From the NCBI RefSeq assembly GCF_000801105.2, contig NC_079517.1:16430001-16494000 (forward strand): DNA of 64,000 bases. Reading direction: 5' to 3'. Source of the stretch: Raphanus sativus (lineage: Eukaryota; Streptophyta; Magnoliopsida; Brassicales; Brassicaceae). Under the pieces are notes generated by a model. The model saw nothing but the letters and a program-made list of their open reading frames with translations, searched no databases and was not told where the DNA came from. Below, one piece after another: positions 46,913 through 56,615 of this stretch. Position 1 is the first letter of the stretch. Each line of letters opens with the position of its first letter. The position numbers and the translations under genes are program-made.

Positions 46913-47298
46913 TGATTCGCGATACCGTGTGAGTGAGGCCAAACACGGGGAAAGATCATGTGGTGATTGCAGGGTCAGTAAACGATGATTTCGAGCTTTG
47001 GAAAATTAACGATCGACCGTCGTATGGGATGGGGCCCACGGGCCGAGAGAGCGGGCGTGGGTGGCCCATTAGCCATGGGCGGGTCGGGGCGTTACAAGTG
47101 GTATCAGAGCTGGTTAGCTGTCTCAGTTCTGACCTGAGAGGCGTCTTGAGACCTGTCGTGGAGCGCAACGAGGACGTTGCGTTCTTTGAGAGGGGGTGAA
47201 TTGTAACATCCCGAGTTGTGATATGTGAAAAAGCTTAAGAGAATTGATTTGGCTACCTATATCACCAAAGTTGACTTACCTTTTCTATCACACATCTG

Positions 47299-47364
47299 TT
47301 TAGAACTCCAGAGTTAAGCGTGCTTGGGCTGGAGTAGTGAAAGGATGGGTGACCTATCGGGAAG
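47299..47364 (+). ncRNA. 5S rRNA-like segment in Cassandra LTR 2
   Basis: Same 5S-derived block as in LTR 1, about 452 bp further on, with the A-box and C-box cores unchanged. Confidence 0.85.
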
Positions 47365-47751
47365 TGATTCGCGATACCGTGTGAGTGAGGCCAAAACACG
47401 GGGAAAGATCATGTGGTGATTGCAGGGTCAGTAAACGATGATTTCGAGCTTTGGAAAATTAACGATCGACCGTCGTATGGGATGGGGCCCACGGGCCGAG
47501 AGAGCGGGCGTGGGTGGCCCATTAGCCATGGGCGGGTCGGGGCGTTACAAGTGGTATCAGAGCTGGTTAGCTGTCTCAGTTCTGACCTGAGAGGCGTCTT
47601 GAGACCTGTCGTGGAGCGCAACGAGGACGTTGCGTTCTTTGAGAGGGGGTGAATTGTAATATCCCGAGTTGTGATATGTGAAAAAGCTTAAGAGAATTGA
47701 TTTGGCTACCTATATCACCAAAGTTGACTTACCTTTTCTATCACACATCTG

Positions 47752-47817
47752 TTTAGAACTCCAGAGTTAAGCGTGCTTGGGCTGGAGTAGTGAAAGGATG
47801 GGTGACCTATCGGGAAG
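47752..47817 (+). ncRNA. 5S rRNA-like segment in Cassandra LTR 3
   Basis: Third copy of the block. LTR 3 differs elsewhere (TGTAATATCC start, GAAAAGTTATG instead of GAAAGATCATG), but its 5S-like core is intact. Confidence 0.85.
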
Positions 47818-48234
47818 TGATTCGCGATACCGTGTGAGTGAGGCCAAAACACGGGGAAAAGTTATGTGGTGATTGCAGGGTCAGTAAACGATGATTTCGA
47901 GCTTTGGAAAATTAACGATCGACCGTCGTATGGGATGGGGCCCACGGGCCGAGAGAACGGGCGTGGATGGCCCATTAGCCATGGGCGGGTCGGGGCGTTA
48001 CAAAGACTTTGTCCAGTAAAAGTGATGAAGATTCATGGGTTTCAAGGAACAATGGAAGAGATGGCAATGATTAAGCATTTCTTGGAGTACTTTCCATCTT
48101 TGAAGGAGATGCAGGTCTATGCTGAGAAGAATAATCCTAGACAGCTACTAAACCATGAAGTTTCTAAACTTCTCTTGGAGATGTTCGAACTCTACAACAA
48201 GTTATCCAGTTGCAATGTCCAGCTCTTCATATGA

Positions 48235-51200
48235 AGTTGCTGAAGAACAAAACCATCTCCTAGTGTTTGGCCTGCCGTTTAAGTTGTGTTTAACTTTGCT
48301 TGAAAAACGTCTCAAATTTAACTAATCTCAAAAGACTCTAGTTTCCTCTTCTTGCTTGTTATCCGAATCATTTGCTATGGATGGCTTGTTTTCCTTTGAT
48401 TCTCCAACAGGTGTTTTGGTTTGAGTTTGTTATTGTTGTCGTCTGTACTTGTCTATAAGTTATTGTTCGTTGATCATGTATAATTGTGTACGCTACGGAA
48501 GATCTGACATGATACATATTGTGATACAATTTCCAACTCATTTCTACTTTAATCTCTATTTTATTTTAAAAAAAAAATATTATAGAAATGGATTTATTCC
48601 AATGTTCTTCTATTTATAGAAAAATATAGATAATTATTATTTTCATTTCTAAATATAGTTATAAAAAAGTAGGATTTCTCTATATTTTCCTCTAAAACAT
48701 ACATTGGAGTAAATTCACCTTTATAATAGAAATCTTTATTTTAAAGAAAAATATTGAAATATATATTGGAGACGCTCTTATAAGCATATACTAGATTTTG
48801 ATCCGCGTTTCTGAAACGCGGGTTTCTTAATTATAAATAAATTAAAATATTAAATATCAAAGTTATATTATATTGTATAAGGAATTTGCTTAATTTTTTT
48901 TTATAAATTTTGAATTAGTTTATTTGAAATTTGTACGTACACTCTTATGTTAAGATCTCGTAGATACATACATTTTATCAGGACTCAAAAACCGAGCAAC
49001 TCAAAAATGTACGTTCAATTAGAGTCTGGATCTAAAACAAATTATCTATTGGATATTTTTTTGGACCGCGGATCCCTGTTTGAGTCAGTGTCTACCTGAA
49101 ACCGGATCGGGTATCCAAAATACTTGAATTATATATTTAGTTATTTTGGACAATTTTTGGTATTACAGATGGTCTTTTTTTTAAGTTTCGTGTTTGAGTT
49201 TTTTTTTTGTTATTATTTTAGGTTTCAGTAAAATATCAAAATTTTAAAAATATATTTCAGGTATGTGATTTGTAGACAAATCAAGATATAAGTAGTATTT
49301 TTATATCTGATCCGGACCCTCAGTCAAACCCGTATATAATCGAGACCGGCTTATGTTCTTCAAGTAGAATTCTATCATAGGTTCAACCAATTGATATGTT
49401 TCCACAAAATTTGGATTTAATGTAAACATTTTAAGTTAAAATTGGATAAAACCCTAAAAGTTTATTATTAACCCGTGAATCGACACCAGTGACCCAAAAA
49501 ATACCCATAAAAACCTTATATATATTTTTCTAAATGATTACAATTCTCATACACCTCATAATAGTCAATAAATTACATAAAATATTTTAGTTGTCTATCT
49601 ATATGTAACTACATTGTATTTATGCATTTTAATTTATAGGTTTTGAAATGATCAATACTACTACAGTTTTAATATAGATAATTTATTTCTTTTGTTTAGA
49701 AATATACAATAGGTTTAAACATATTAATAAAATTAAATTTATAGTTAGTGGATTGACCTTTCTTAATACGTCACATATACATGAAGGTATTCTTTTAAAT
49801 AGTATATATATATATATATACTTTCTCTAAACGCTGTACAGTTTGTTCAAGATGGTATATTTGGTTAATAATATACCATAGAAAATCGAAATTATTTATT
49901 TAGATTGGTGAGTGTTTCAAAAAAATAGATTGGTGAATATTTACTTTTACGTATTCGTGGTTTGTATGTTAACTATTTACTACAAATATGGAATATAGTT
50001 AGTTAAATGGATCCTGTTATTATTTGAAAATTTCGGAGATAAATTTCTAAGAATAACCCAAATTGAATCTAAATTTTGATGATTTTCATTATTTTAACAT
50101 TTTGTATAGAATCTAATGAATTTATATTTCATTGGTTTGATTTATATGTGAATATTTATAGTATATAAACATTAGTGTATGCTTGCGTTATATAAAAATC
50201 ATGGTGTGAATTATAAAGTTACTCTAAAATAGAGTAAATTATAGAGGAGAAAATAGTGCTCAATTGGAGATGTCTTTAGATGATACTGTTACGTCAACTA
50301 AATGAACTATTATGTTTATTAGGTATAATATTATTGTGTAATATAAGATCTACTAAAAATCATAAATTAAGTGTTGGAACTAATTTTTTAGCAATATATT
50401 CATATGCTAAAAATAGAGTTAGTGTGAATGAGAAATGGAGGTAATGTGTGTGATTTGAGAAACTTGTATAAAGTTACAAATATACAAATTAGATATTTGG
50501 ATTTGGGTTTTGATTTGTTAGTTGAACTTCATGTTCATTAACTTAATCTTATAAACCAAATATATGTGATCTTTTATATTGATAAAATATAAAAAAGAAA
50601 TCCATTTAAAGTATATTATTTTGTTTGAATGGGTCAAATAAATAATAATTATACTCTTTAATTTCTTGGTCAAGATGTGAAATGAATTCACATAATAATG
50701 ACAAGAAATAAAGACTCCATTAGTGCACAATGGGAGGTTTCATTTTATGTTGAAAAATGAAACTTGTGCTTCTCATTATTTTTTATATAAAGCCTCATGG
50801 CAATGTAGAAAAATAGACACATCAATAGCAAAAGAAAAAACCACATTCTCCATATTGAAAAGTTATGTCAGTATCTTTTATTTTTTGTGTCTGAGAGTAC
50901 AACACAAAACTAGTTTCGCCAGACTTCTAATAGAGTGACGCAAATTCAGAAGATTGTTTGCAGTTGTATCCTGGGACTCATTACGTTATCGAACCGTCGC
51001 ACTACGGGACGTATTTTAAGTTAAGAAAAGAGATAATATCTCGCCTCTGCAGTTGTATCATCCTTTTCTTACTCTTTGATATAGTTTTATTATTTTTTAT
51101 TCTTTACAATATTCAGTAATCCGTAGTTTATAAAATACGGTTCTATCATTAAGTGTTATGTATATTTGGTATAATATGATCGTGTAATATAAATTCTACT

Positions 51201-51391
51201 AAAAAATCATAGAAGTGGGATGAGGTATAATATCATCGGTTACTAAAAAATATGGGTATAATAAATATATGTATTAAAATATTGTTAGAATAATTTATGG
51301 AAACAAATAGGCTAGCCGAAATAATAGGTAGACCAATGTATCTATTAGTAAAATAAAATGGTCCAAAACAACTTTAATAAGTAGATTTATT
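48235..51391. other. AT-rich spacer downstream of F-box copy 1
   Basis: The first 250 bp or so are the F-box 3' flank, shared with copies 2 and 3. The rest is AT-rich with no gene. It contains one Helitron-type terminus (48791) and an unassigned CGGATC-containing segment near 49070-49330 that resembles the repeat at 30.6-31.2 kb. Confidence 0.45.
48791..48822 (-). mobile_element. Helitron 3' terminus (reverse orientation)
   Basis: Minus strand: hairpin with a perfect 9-bp stem (CCGCGTTTC-T-GAAACGCGG on the plus strand), then ATCAAAATCTAG and host T. The matching 5' end was not found, so the extent of the element into the AT-rich region is unknown. Confidence 0.6.
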
Positions 51392-51668
51392 TAAACTTGC
51401 TTCTCATGCAGAGAACATGGTAAGAAAGTTTGCATATTGGGACATCATAAGAAAGTTTGCATATTGGGACATCACTTCTATGTCTTCCTGCTGGTCAATT
51501 GCCTGGAGAAGTCTTGCCACCCTGATTCAGAGCTCTTCTCGAGCATCTAGTGGCATACAAGGATCAGCTCGCTGGTCAGTGCTTTTTTCACTGTCTCTAA
51601 TTTTTAGTATATTCCAAAACTTCAATGATATTCATCTATGAACATGTTTAATAGAAGCTGCAAAGGTA
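51392..51668 (+). pseudogene. Duplicated fragment of the importin gene (exon 19 to start of exon 20)
   Basis: Matches 36640-36890 of the importin gene: the acceptor GCTTCTCATGCAG, exon 19 (GAACATGGTAAGAAAGTTTG, then CTTCCTGCTGGTCAATTG), its donor, intron and the first bases of exon 20 (AGAAGCTGC). It carries a 28-bp internal duplication (AAGAAAGTTTGCATATTGGG twice) and several substitutions. It marks the left end of the second duplication unit, upstream of F-box copy 2. Confidence 0.9.
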
Positions 51669-51805
51669 AAACATGAAGAATGCAAAAATGTTTAGTGCTT
51701 GATTCGCATATCAGATTTTGTAATTTTGATTGCTTTGCATATTAAATTTGCCAATCTTGTAAATTTAGTGCCTGGTTTGTTTGTTTGTTTGTTTGTTTGT
51801 TTGTT

Positions 51806-52062
51806 TTTTTTTTTTGTCATCTGATGTTTTAATATTTTAACCAAAGTTAACAACCCTTCACAAGGGAGATTACAGACAAAAGACCCTAAGACCAAACTAA
51901 GCCGGCGATTGAAGGACACACCAATCCCGGAGCCACAAGCCGGCGATTAAAAGAGATTACAAATCCCGGAATCAAACTGGAAAGAACAAAGCAAAGACAT
52001 CTAACCAGAACATAAACTAAAGACCTAGGTGAAAAACATTACCAATCAAAAGAAAACAAACC
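51806..52062 (-). mobile_element. Short non-LTR retroelement fragment (LINE 3' end or SINE-like)
   Basis: An oligo-T run (about 51804-51815) marks a minus-strand poly(A) end. Both sides carry GGTTTGTTTGTTTGTTT (51774 and 52063), which looks like a target duplication, although the site is itself a TTTG repeat. The body has a repeated AATCCCGGA and GCCGGCGATT pattern. Which family it belongs to cannot be decided. Confidence 0.45.
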
Positions 52063-52804
52063 GGTTTGTTTGTTTGTTTATCATATATATTTGTCATATT
52101 TCCTCAATTTTTATTGTCTGATTTGAAATCAAAATGATTAATTCAGTCTGAATCAAATGAGCATTTATTGTTTCTGTTGATCTGTTTGCTGATCAAATGA
52201 TTAAAAAAAATTCTTCCTGGTCTTTGGGATATGTTAACTTGTAAAATGACCAACTTTCTTCCGTTGTTGGTTAAAAACCGGTCCAAACCAAAACGAATCG
52301 AGGAGAAGAAATTAAACCGGAAAAAACCATATATAACCAATATATTCACACTGGACTCGTTCTACTCGAGCCTTGTCTGTCTGTCTTCAATTATCAAAAA
52401 CCCTCTATTTTTTTTTCTTCGCACCTCTCCACTTGTAGAAACAAAGCGACTAAGGTTGCTCTCATCTCAGTGAATGCATGCAGTGAAAACCCTAAATGTG
52501 GGTGTTTGATTAAGCATTTCGTAAATAGGTAGGACCGGCCCCGCTTTACTCAAATCTCTTCTGCTTAGTACTGATTCTGACTTCTGAGGGGTTTCTGAGC
52601 TCAAAGTTTCCACCTTTTGTTAGATTCCTAACTTGCGTTTGCGTTGTTAATTGAGTTTCCCTCTGTTTGTATATCCTCTCTGCACAGTGATACTGTTTTT
52701 AGTCATCATCGTTTCCGCTTATCTTCCGACTAAAAAAGCTTCGAGCTTTGTCTACTTTAACATACCTCTCTTCTTTCTTCCTTTCGTGCAGAGAGAGAGA
52801 GAAG
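52063..52804. promoter_or_regulatory. Upstream region of F-box copy 2
   Basis: Homologous to the upstream regions of copies 1 and 3 (GGTTAAAAACCGGTCCAAAC, and the leader ending TTTCGTGCAG). The CGTGCAG just before GAGAGAGAGAGAAGATGG looks like the acceptor of a 5' UTR intron shared by all three copies. Confidence 0.5.
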
Positions 52805-54326
52805 ATGGATCACATTAGCAGTCTACCAGACGGGGTTCTTTGTCATATTCTGTCTTTCCTTACCACAAAGGAGGCTGCTTTGACATCTATTCTCGCCAAG
52901 AGGTGGCGCAACCTTCTCGCATTTGTCCCTTGTCTTAAAATTGATGACACTCTGTTTCTGCATCCTGAAAAGGGTAAAGGGGACAGGGAAGACGTTAAAC
53001 AGAGCTTCATGGACTTTGTGGATAGAGTTTTGGCGCTGCAGGGTAACTCTCCACTTAATAAATTCTCTCTCCAGAGTTTTAGTGGGGCTGATTCAGATAG
53101 AGTGGATGGTTGGATTAGCAGTGTGCTAGCTCGTGGTGTTTCGGATCTTGATCTCAAGATCATTCTGCATCTTGATCGACTTTGGGATCCCTATCAGCTC
53201 TCTCCAAAATGCTTTGAGTGCAGCACACTAGTTAGTCTGAGCATAGGCTCTGGCATTGATGTTTCTTTGGCTGCTGCTCGAGTTTTCTTACCAATGCTTA
53301 AAACTCTGATTCTTGACTCGGTGGGTGTTTGTCCTAATGAGTTTGAGACTCTGCTTCATTCTCTGCCTTCCCTTGAGGAATTGCTTCTCGTTTATGTGGA
53401 CTGGAAAGGTATGGATGTCACAGTGTCAAGTGCAAGCCTCAAGACCCTAACAATAGAGTTATGCTTTTTGTTAAACACTTTATCATTTGATACACCAAGT
53501 CTCCTTCACTTTGACTGCTCTGGTTATGCTGCATGGGACTATCCAGTAGTTAATATGGGAAACTTGGTTGATGCTCAAATCAACTTTAGTGAAATCCATA
53601 TCAAGTCACTTGGAGAACCAGATAATGACGAAGATGCTCTTCGTTTTAGCAATATGTGGAAGCTCTTTCATGGCATGCGAAATGTTCCTCATCTTAGCTT
53701 GCTTCCTGATACTCTTGAGGTCAGGTTCCTGGAGCATATGAACAAGCGAAGATCTAGTTTTGAAACATGTGATTCCAAAATATTTTGTTTTTTTCTTTTG
53801 TCTTTGCTTTCAGGTGCTTTCTATGTGCTCTGAATCGATGCCAGTATTCAACAACCTCAAATCATTAGCTATTAAGAGTAACAAGGAGAGAGGATGGCAA
53901 GCAATGCCAGCTCTTCTAAGGAACTGTCCACATTTAGAAACATTTGTCATTAAGGTATAAAAACCAACTCGTTTGCCAAACATGTACAGACATTTAACAT
54001 TTGAATCCTTAATGGGTCTTTAGGGGGGTATCATGCACCTTGTGACAGACAAATGTGGGGATGTTTGTGACTGCATTTCTCGGGAGGACAAAGGACTTTC
54101 ACTCAAACTTTGTCCAGTAAAAGTGATGAAGATTCATGGGTTTCAAGGAACAGTGGAAGAGATGGCAATGATAAAGCATTTCTTGGAGTATTTTGCATGT
54201 TTGAAGGAGATGGAGGTGTATCCTGAAGAGAATAATAATCCTACGCAGCTAGGAAACCAACGTGTCTTGGAGATGTTCGAACTCTACAACAAGTTATCGA
54301 GTTGCAATGTCCAACTCTTCATATGA
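52805..54326 (+). CDS. F-box/RNI-like/FBD protein, copy 2 (intact)
   Basis: Three exons, 52805-53719, 53814-53954 and 54024-54326, in phase, giving 452 aa. Residues 1-45 are the F-box ([31 protein letters not shown]), which would bind the SKP1 subunit of an SCF ubiquitin ligase. The middle has leucine-rich RNI-type segments ([38 protein letters not shown]) expected to bind a target. The C-terminus has an FBD-like module ([20 protein letters not shown], then [13 protein letters not shown]). It is the only one of the three paralogues free of insertions. The closest Arabidopsis relatives are the tandem F-box genes around At3g58900-59000. The substrate is unknown. Confidence 0.92.
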
Positions 54327-54497
54327 AGTGGCTGAAGAACTAAACCATCTCCTAGTGTTTGGCCTGCAGTTTAAGTTGTGTTTAACTTTGCTTGAAAACC
54401 GTCTCAAATATAACTTATCTTAAAAGACTCTAGTTTTCTCTTCTTACTTGTTATCTGAATCATTTGCTATCGATGTCTTGTTTTCATTTGATTCGTG
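54327..54497. other. F-box copy 2 3' flank
   Basis: Shared with the 3' flanks of copies 1 (48235 on) and 3 (62726 on): AACCATCTCCTAGTGTTTGG, then TTTAAGTTGTGTTTAACTTTG. The match ends near 54497, where importin-derived sequence begins. Confidence 0.6.
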
Positions 54498-54780
54498 TTT
54501 GTTCTTTATTCCGTTTGGCTGCATGTAAGCCTTTTTTATCATTAAGAAAAAGTAGAGACGCTTTGTCTAGGTGAGTCTTGTCATCATCATGTCTCAGAGA
54601 TACCAACCTCTGCCATCTCCAGTTTTGCATTTCATCACCATTTCCTTTTTTTGGTTCTTATCATCCAAAATACCAAAACAAAAGACCAAATCCTTTTTCG
54701 ATTTCTTTTTGCATTTTCAGGAGGAACAGAAAAAAACCCTCTTGGAGGGGTTTGTTTGTTTGTTTATCATTTATGTGTCA
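54498..54780. repeat. Duplicated importin 3' flank
   Basis: Homologous to 37540-37860 (GTTTGGCTGCATGTAAGCC, then CTCAGAGATACCAACCTCTG and CCAAATCCTTTTTCGATTTC). It starts abruptly after F-box 3' flank sequence, giving a visible duplication breakpoint at about 54498-54510. It forms the left part of the third unit, which leads to F-box copy 3. Confidence 0.85.
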
Positions 54781-54804
54781 CATTTCCTCATCTTTATTAT
54801 CTGA

Positions 54805-54832
54805 CTAGTATAGAACCCATGCTAGGCATGGG
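54805..54832 (-). mobile_element. Helitron 3' terminus (reverse orientation)
   Basis: Minus strand: hairpin CCCATGC-CTA-GCATGGG (54816-54832), then TTCTATACTAG and host T. The partner 5' end was not found; the element would extend rightward into 54833-55690. Confidence 0.55.
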
Positions 54833-55690
54833 AATATTTTTTGTTACAAAGAAAACCAAATTTCAATTATATAATTAAAGTTACATGTATAATATAACTT
54901 TGATTTATCAGTGGGAGATTAATATATATAAGCAAATCATTAATACACATTTATACATGATTGATTTGAAATGTGATTAACATCCGAAATGTCATTTCTT
55001 CATCATCTTTTGGAGATGGCGTGAACTGAGTTTTTAGTTTGTTTTATTAAAACAAAAACTGTTTTCTTGAAATATTATTAAAGGATTTCAGGAAAAGTTT
55101 TTTTTATCTAAAAATATTAATTATTTTCTGTTTTCATTAGTTATTAAAATAACCTAGAAAATTTGTAAAAGAAAACTTGAAAAAGTTCAAAATTAATTAC
55201 AGAAAATGATTATAAATTTAATTTTAAAAATTAAAAAGGTAAAAAAAAGATTATTGTTTACCTGAATTATGGATGGTCAAACGTTCTGCAACTCGGTCAA
55301 TTTCATTCGTCTTCAACCTTCACCAACTTTACTCACGACAATTTTTTTTGAGAGAATTTTAACTGTATTAATGATCCATTTTAATTTTGAATTTTAAGCC
55401 ATTTATCAGAATTTGATTATGTATCAGAATTTGATTTGTCATGTGACTTGTGCTTTAGTATAAAAAGAATTTGAAATCAAGTGATTAATTTCTCTCGGTT
55501 GAAATCATCAACTGAATCAAATGATCTTCCTGGTATGTGGAAGATGGGAAGTGATCAAACGATATCTTTCCTTTTTTTTTTGATCAAACGATATCTTTCC
55601 TTTTTGGTTCAAAACCAATCCAAACCAAAACCAGTTGAGGACAAGAAAGAAAGCCTGAAATTTATTTGGTCATCAGTACCATAATAATTA
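54833..55690. other. AT-rich spacer upstream of F-box copy 3
   Basis: No gene. Probably includes the body of the Helitron whose end is at 54805, and from about 55480 the duplicated F-box upstream sequence (GAATCAAATGATC, GGTATGTGGAAGATGGGAAG). Confidence 0.45.
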
Positions 55691-55928
55691 CTCCCTCTGT
55701 TTTCTTTTATATGACGTCATAGAAAACTGCACATAAATTAAAGCACGTAATGCAATACCTTTTATATCCTCATATTAATTCATTATCATGTCTTGTAAAG
55801 GCCCGAGTGGAGTTATTACAGGGTTAAATATAGTCATTTGTTACCATCTTTTGCATTGTTTTTTGGAAAACGTCAGATATACTGAAACAAAAAATTAATC
55901 TCAAAACGACATTTATATCCGGAGGGAG
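55691..55928. mobile_element. Stowaway-type MITE
   Basis: 238 bp, flanked by TA on each side (55689-55690 and 55929-55930). The ends CTCCCTCTGTTTTC and (right, complemented) CTCCCTCCGGATATAAATG carry the standard CTCCCTC Stowaway/Tc1-mariner terminus. No coding sequence. It interrupts the duplicated upstream region of F-box copy 3. Confidence 0.85.
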
Positions 55929-56402
55929 TAATAAACACGTCAACAGAAGTAAACCATCGATTAAAACCGGTTAACATCTTAAGGAAAATCATAGATTTAA
56001 ACCGGTGGTAATTTATTGGTAAACCATCGAATTTAACTACCATATTAGAAGAGACTAGCCTTGGGAGCTTGGCTGTCTGTCTTCATTACTGAACCCTTTC
56101 AAATTCCATCTGCTCTCTCTTCTCACCGGATGTATTGCAGAGACTCTCTGTACTGCACTGAAAATCCCTAAATATTAGTGTTGGAACTTTACTCATCTCT
56201 TCTGCTTACTACTGATTAGGGTTTCTTAGTTCAGAGTTCCCTCCTTTGGTTAGATTTCTACCTGCCTTGTTAATTGAATATAAAGTCTCTGTTTTTATGA
56301 TACTGTTTTTATTTCTACATACCTCTCCTTCTTTCTTTCGTGCAGAGAGAGAAGATGGATCACGTTAGCAACCTACCAGACGAGCTTCTTTGTCATATCT
56401 TG

Positions 56403-56407
56403 TCTTT
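56403..56407. repeat. Target-site duplication of copia element (left)
   Basis: TCTTT, repeated at 61204-61208. Copies 1 and 2 show the uninterrupted site (GTCTTTCCTTAC). Confidence 0.92.
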
Positions 56408-56608
56408 TGAAAGACAAGAGAAATACTAGAAGAGAACTTGTTATTCACATCATTATACGTACAACACAATATATACATGGTGGTGACGAGATAAGATAAA
56501 CATAGATCATCTCAGCCTTATCTCTAACAACATAATATTCTCTCCGATATACTCTCTAGTTACACATATCTTCACAACGGTCCTAGACTTCTAGAACCTT
56601 CCTTAACA
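56408..56608 (-). repeat. Copia 3' LTR
   Basis: Starts TGAAAGACAAGAGAAATACT and ends ACCTTCCTTAACA in plus-strand terms. It appears identical to 61003-61203 by base-by-base reading. Confidence 0.95.
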
Positions 56609-56615
56609 CTCCCCC

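Larger units (their letters stand above)
46750..48002 (+). mobile_element. Cassandra-type TRIM retrotransposon, tandem LTR-int-LTR-int-LTR
   Basis: A tiny retroelement with three LTRs (46750-47096, 47202-47549, 47655-48002) separated by two 105-bp internal domains. It is flanked by the TSD AAGAC (46745-46749 and 48003-48007). LTRs begin TGTAACATCCCGAG and end GGGGCGTTACA. Each internal domain starts with an initiator-Met-type primer site, TGGTATCAGAGC (47099, 47552), and ends with the purine tract GAGAGGGGGTGAAT. Each LTR carries a 5S rRNA-like segment, the defining mark of Cassandra elements. It encodes no proteins and must be mobilised in trans. A single five-base duplication around the whole array suggests it was inserted as one unit or formed later by unequal exchange. 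Confidence 0.93.
38723..48234 (+). pseudogene. F-box/RNI/FBD gene, copy 1, disrupted by three insertions
   Basis: F-box protein of the large At3g58-59 cluster type, a presumed substrate adaptor of an SCF ubiquitin ligase. Exon 1 (38723-39628) encodes [19 protein letters not shown], the F-box, and leucine-rich segments such as [11 protein letters not shown] and LPSLDELVLVDV. Exon 2 is split into 39741-39753 and 46412-46539 by an Athila-like element. Exon 3 (46630-48234) holds a 38-bp insertion at 46646-46683 and a Cassandra element at 46750-48002, then the FBD-like end ([20 protein letters not shown]). The pieces outside the insertions add up to whole codons without stops, so inactivation appears recent. 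The gene cannot give a full-length product unless the insertions are removed by splicing. Confidence 0.9.

Noticed and set aside
46933..47652. Repeated open frames of 70-88 codons in the Cassandra array
   Set aside because: They recur only because the LTRs are repeated and they read through 5S-like and primer-site sequence; Cassandra elements are non-coding.
46750..48002. CRISPR-like array of direct repeats
   Set aside because: The repeats are 350-bp LTRs with retroelement primer sites and a target duplication in a plant nuclear genome.
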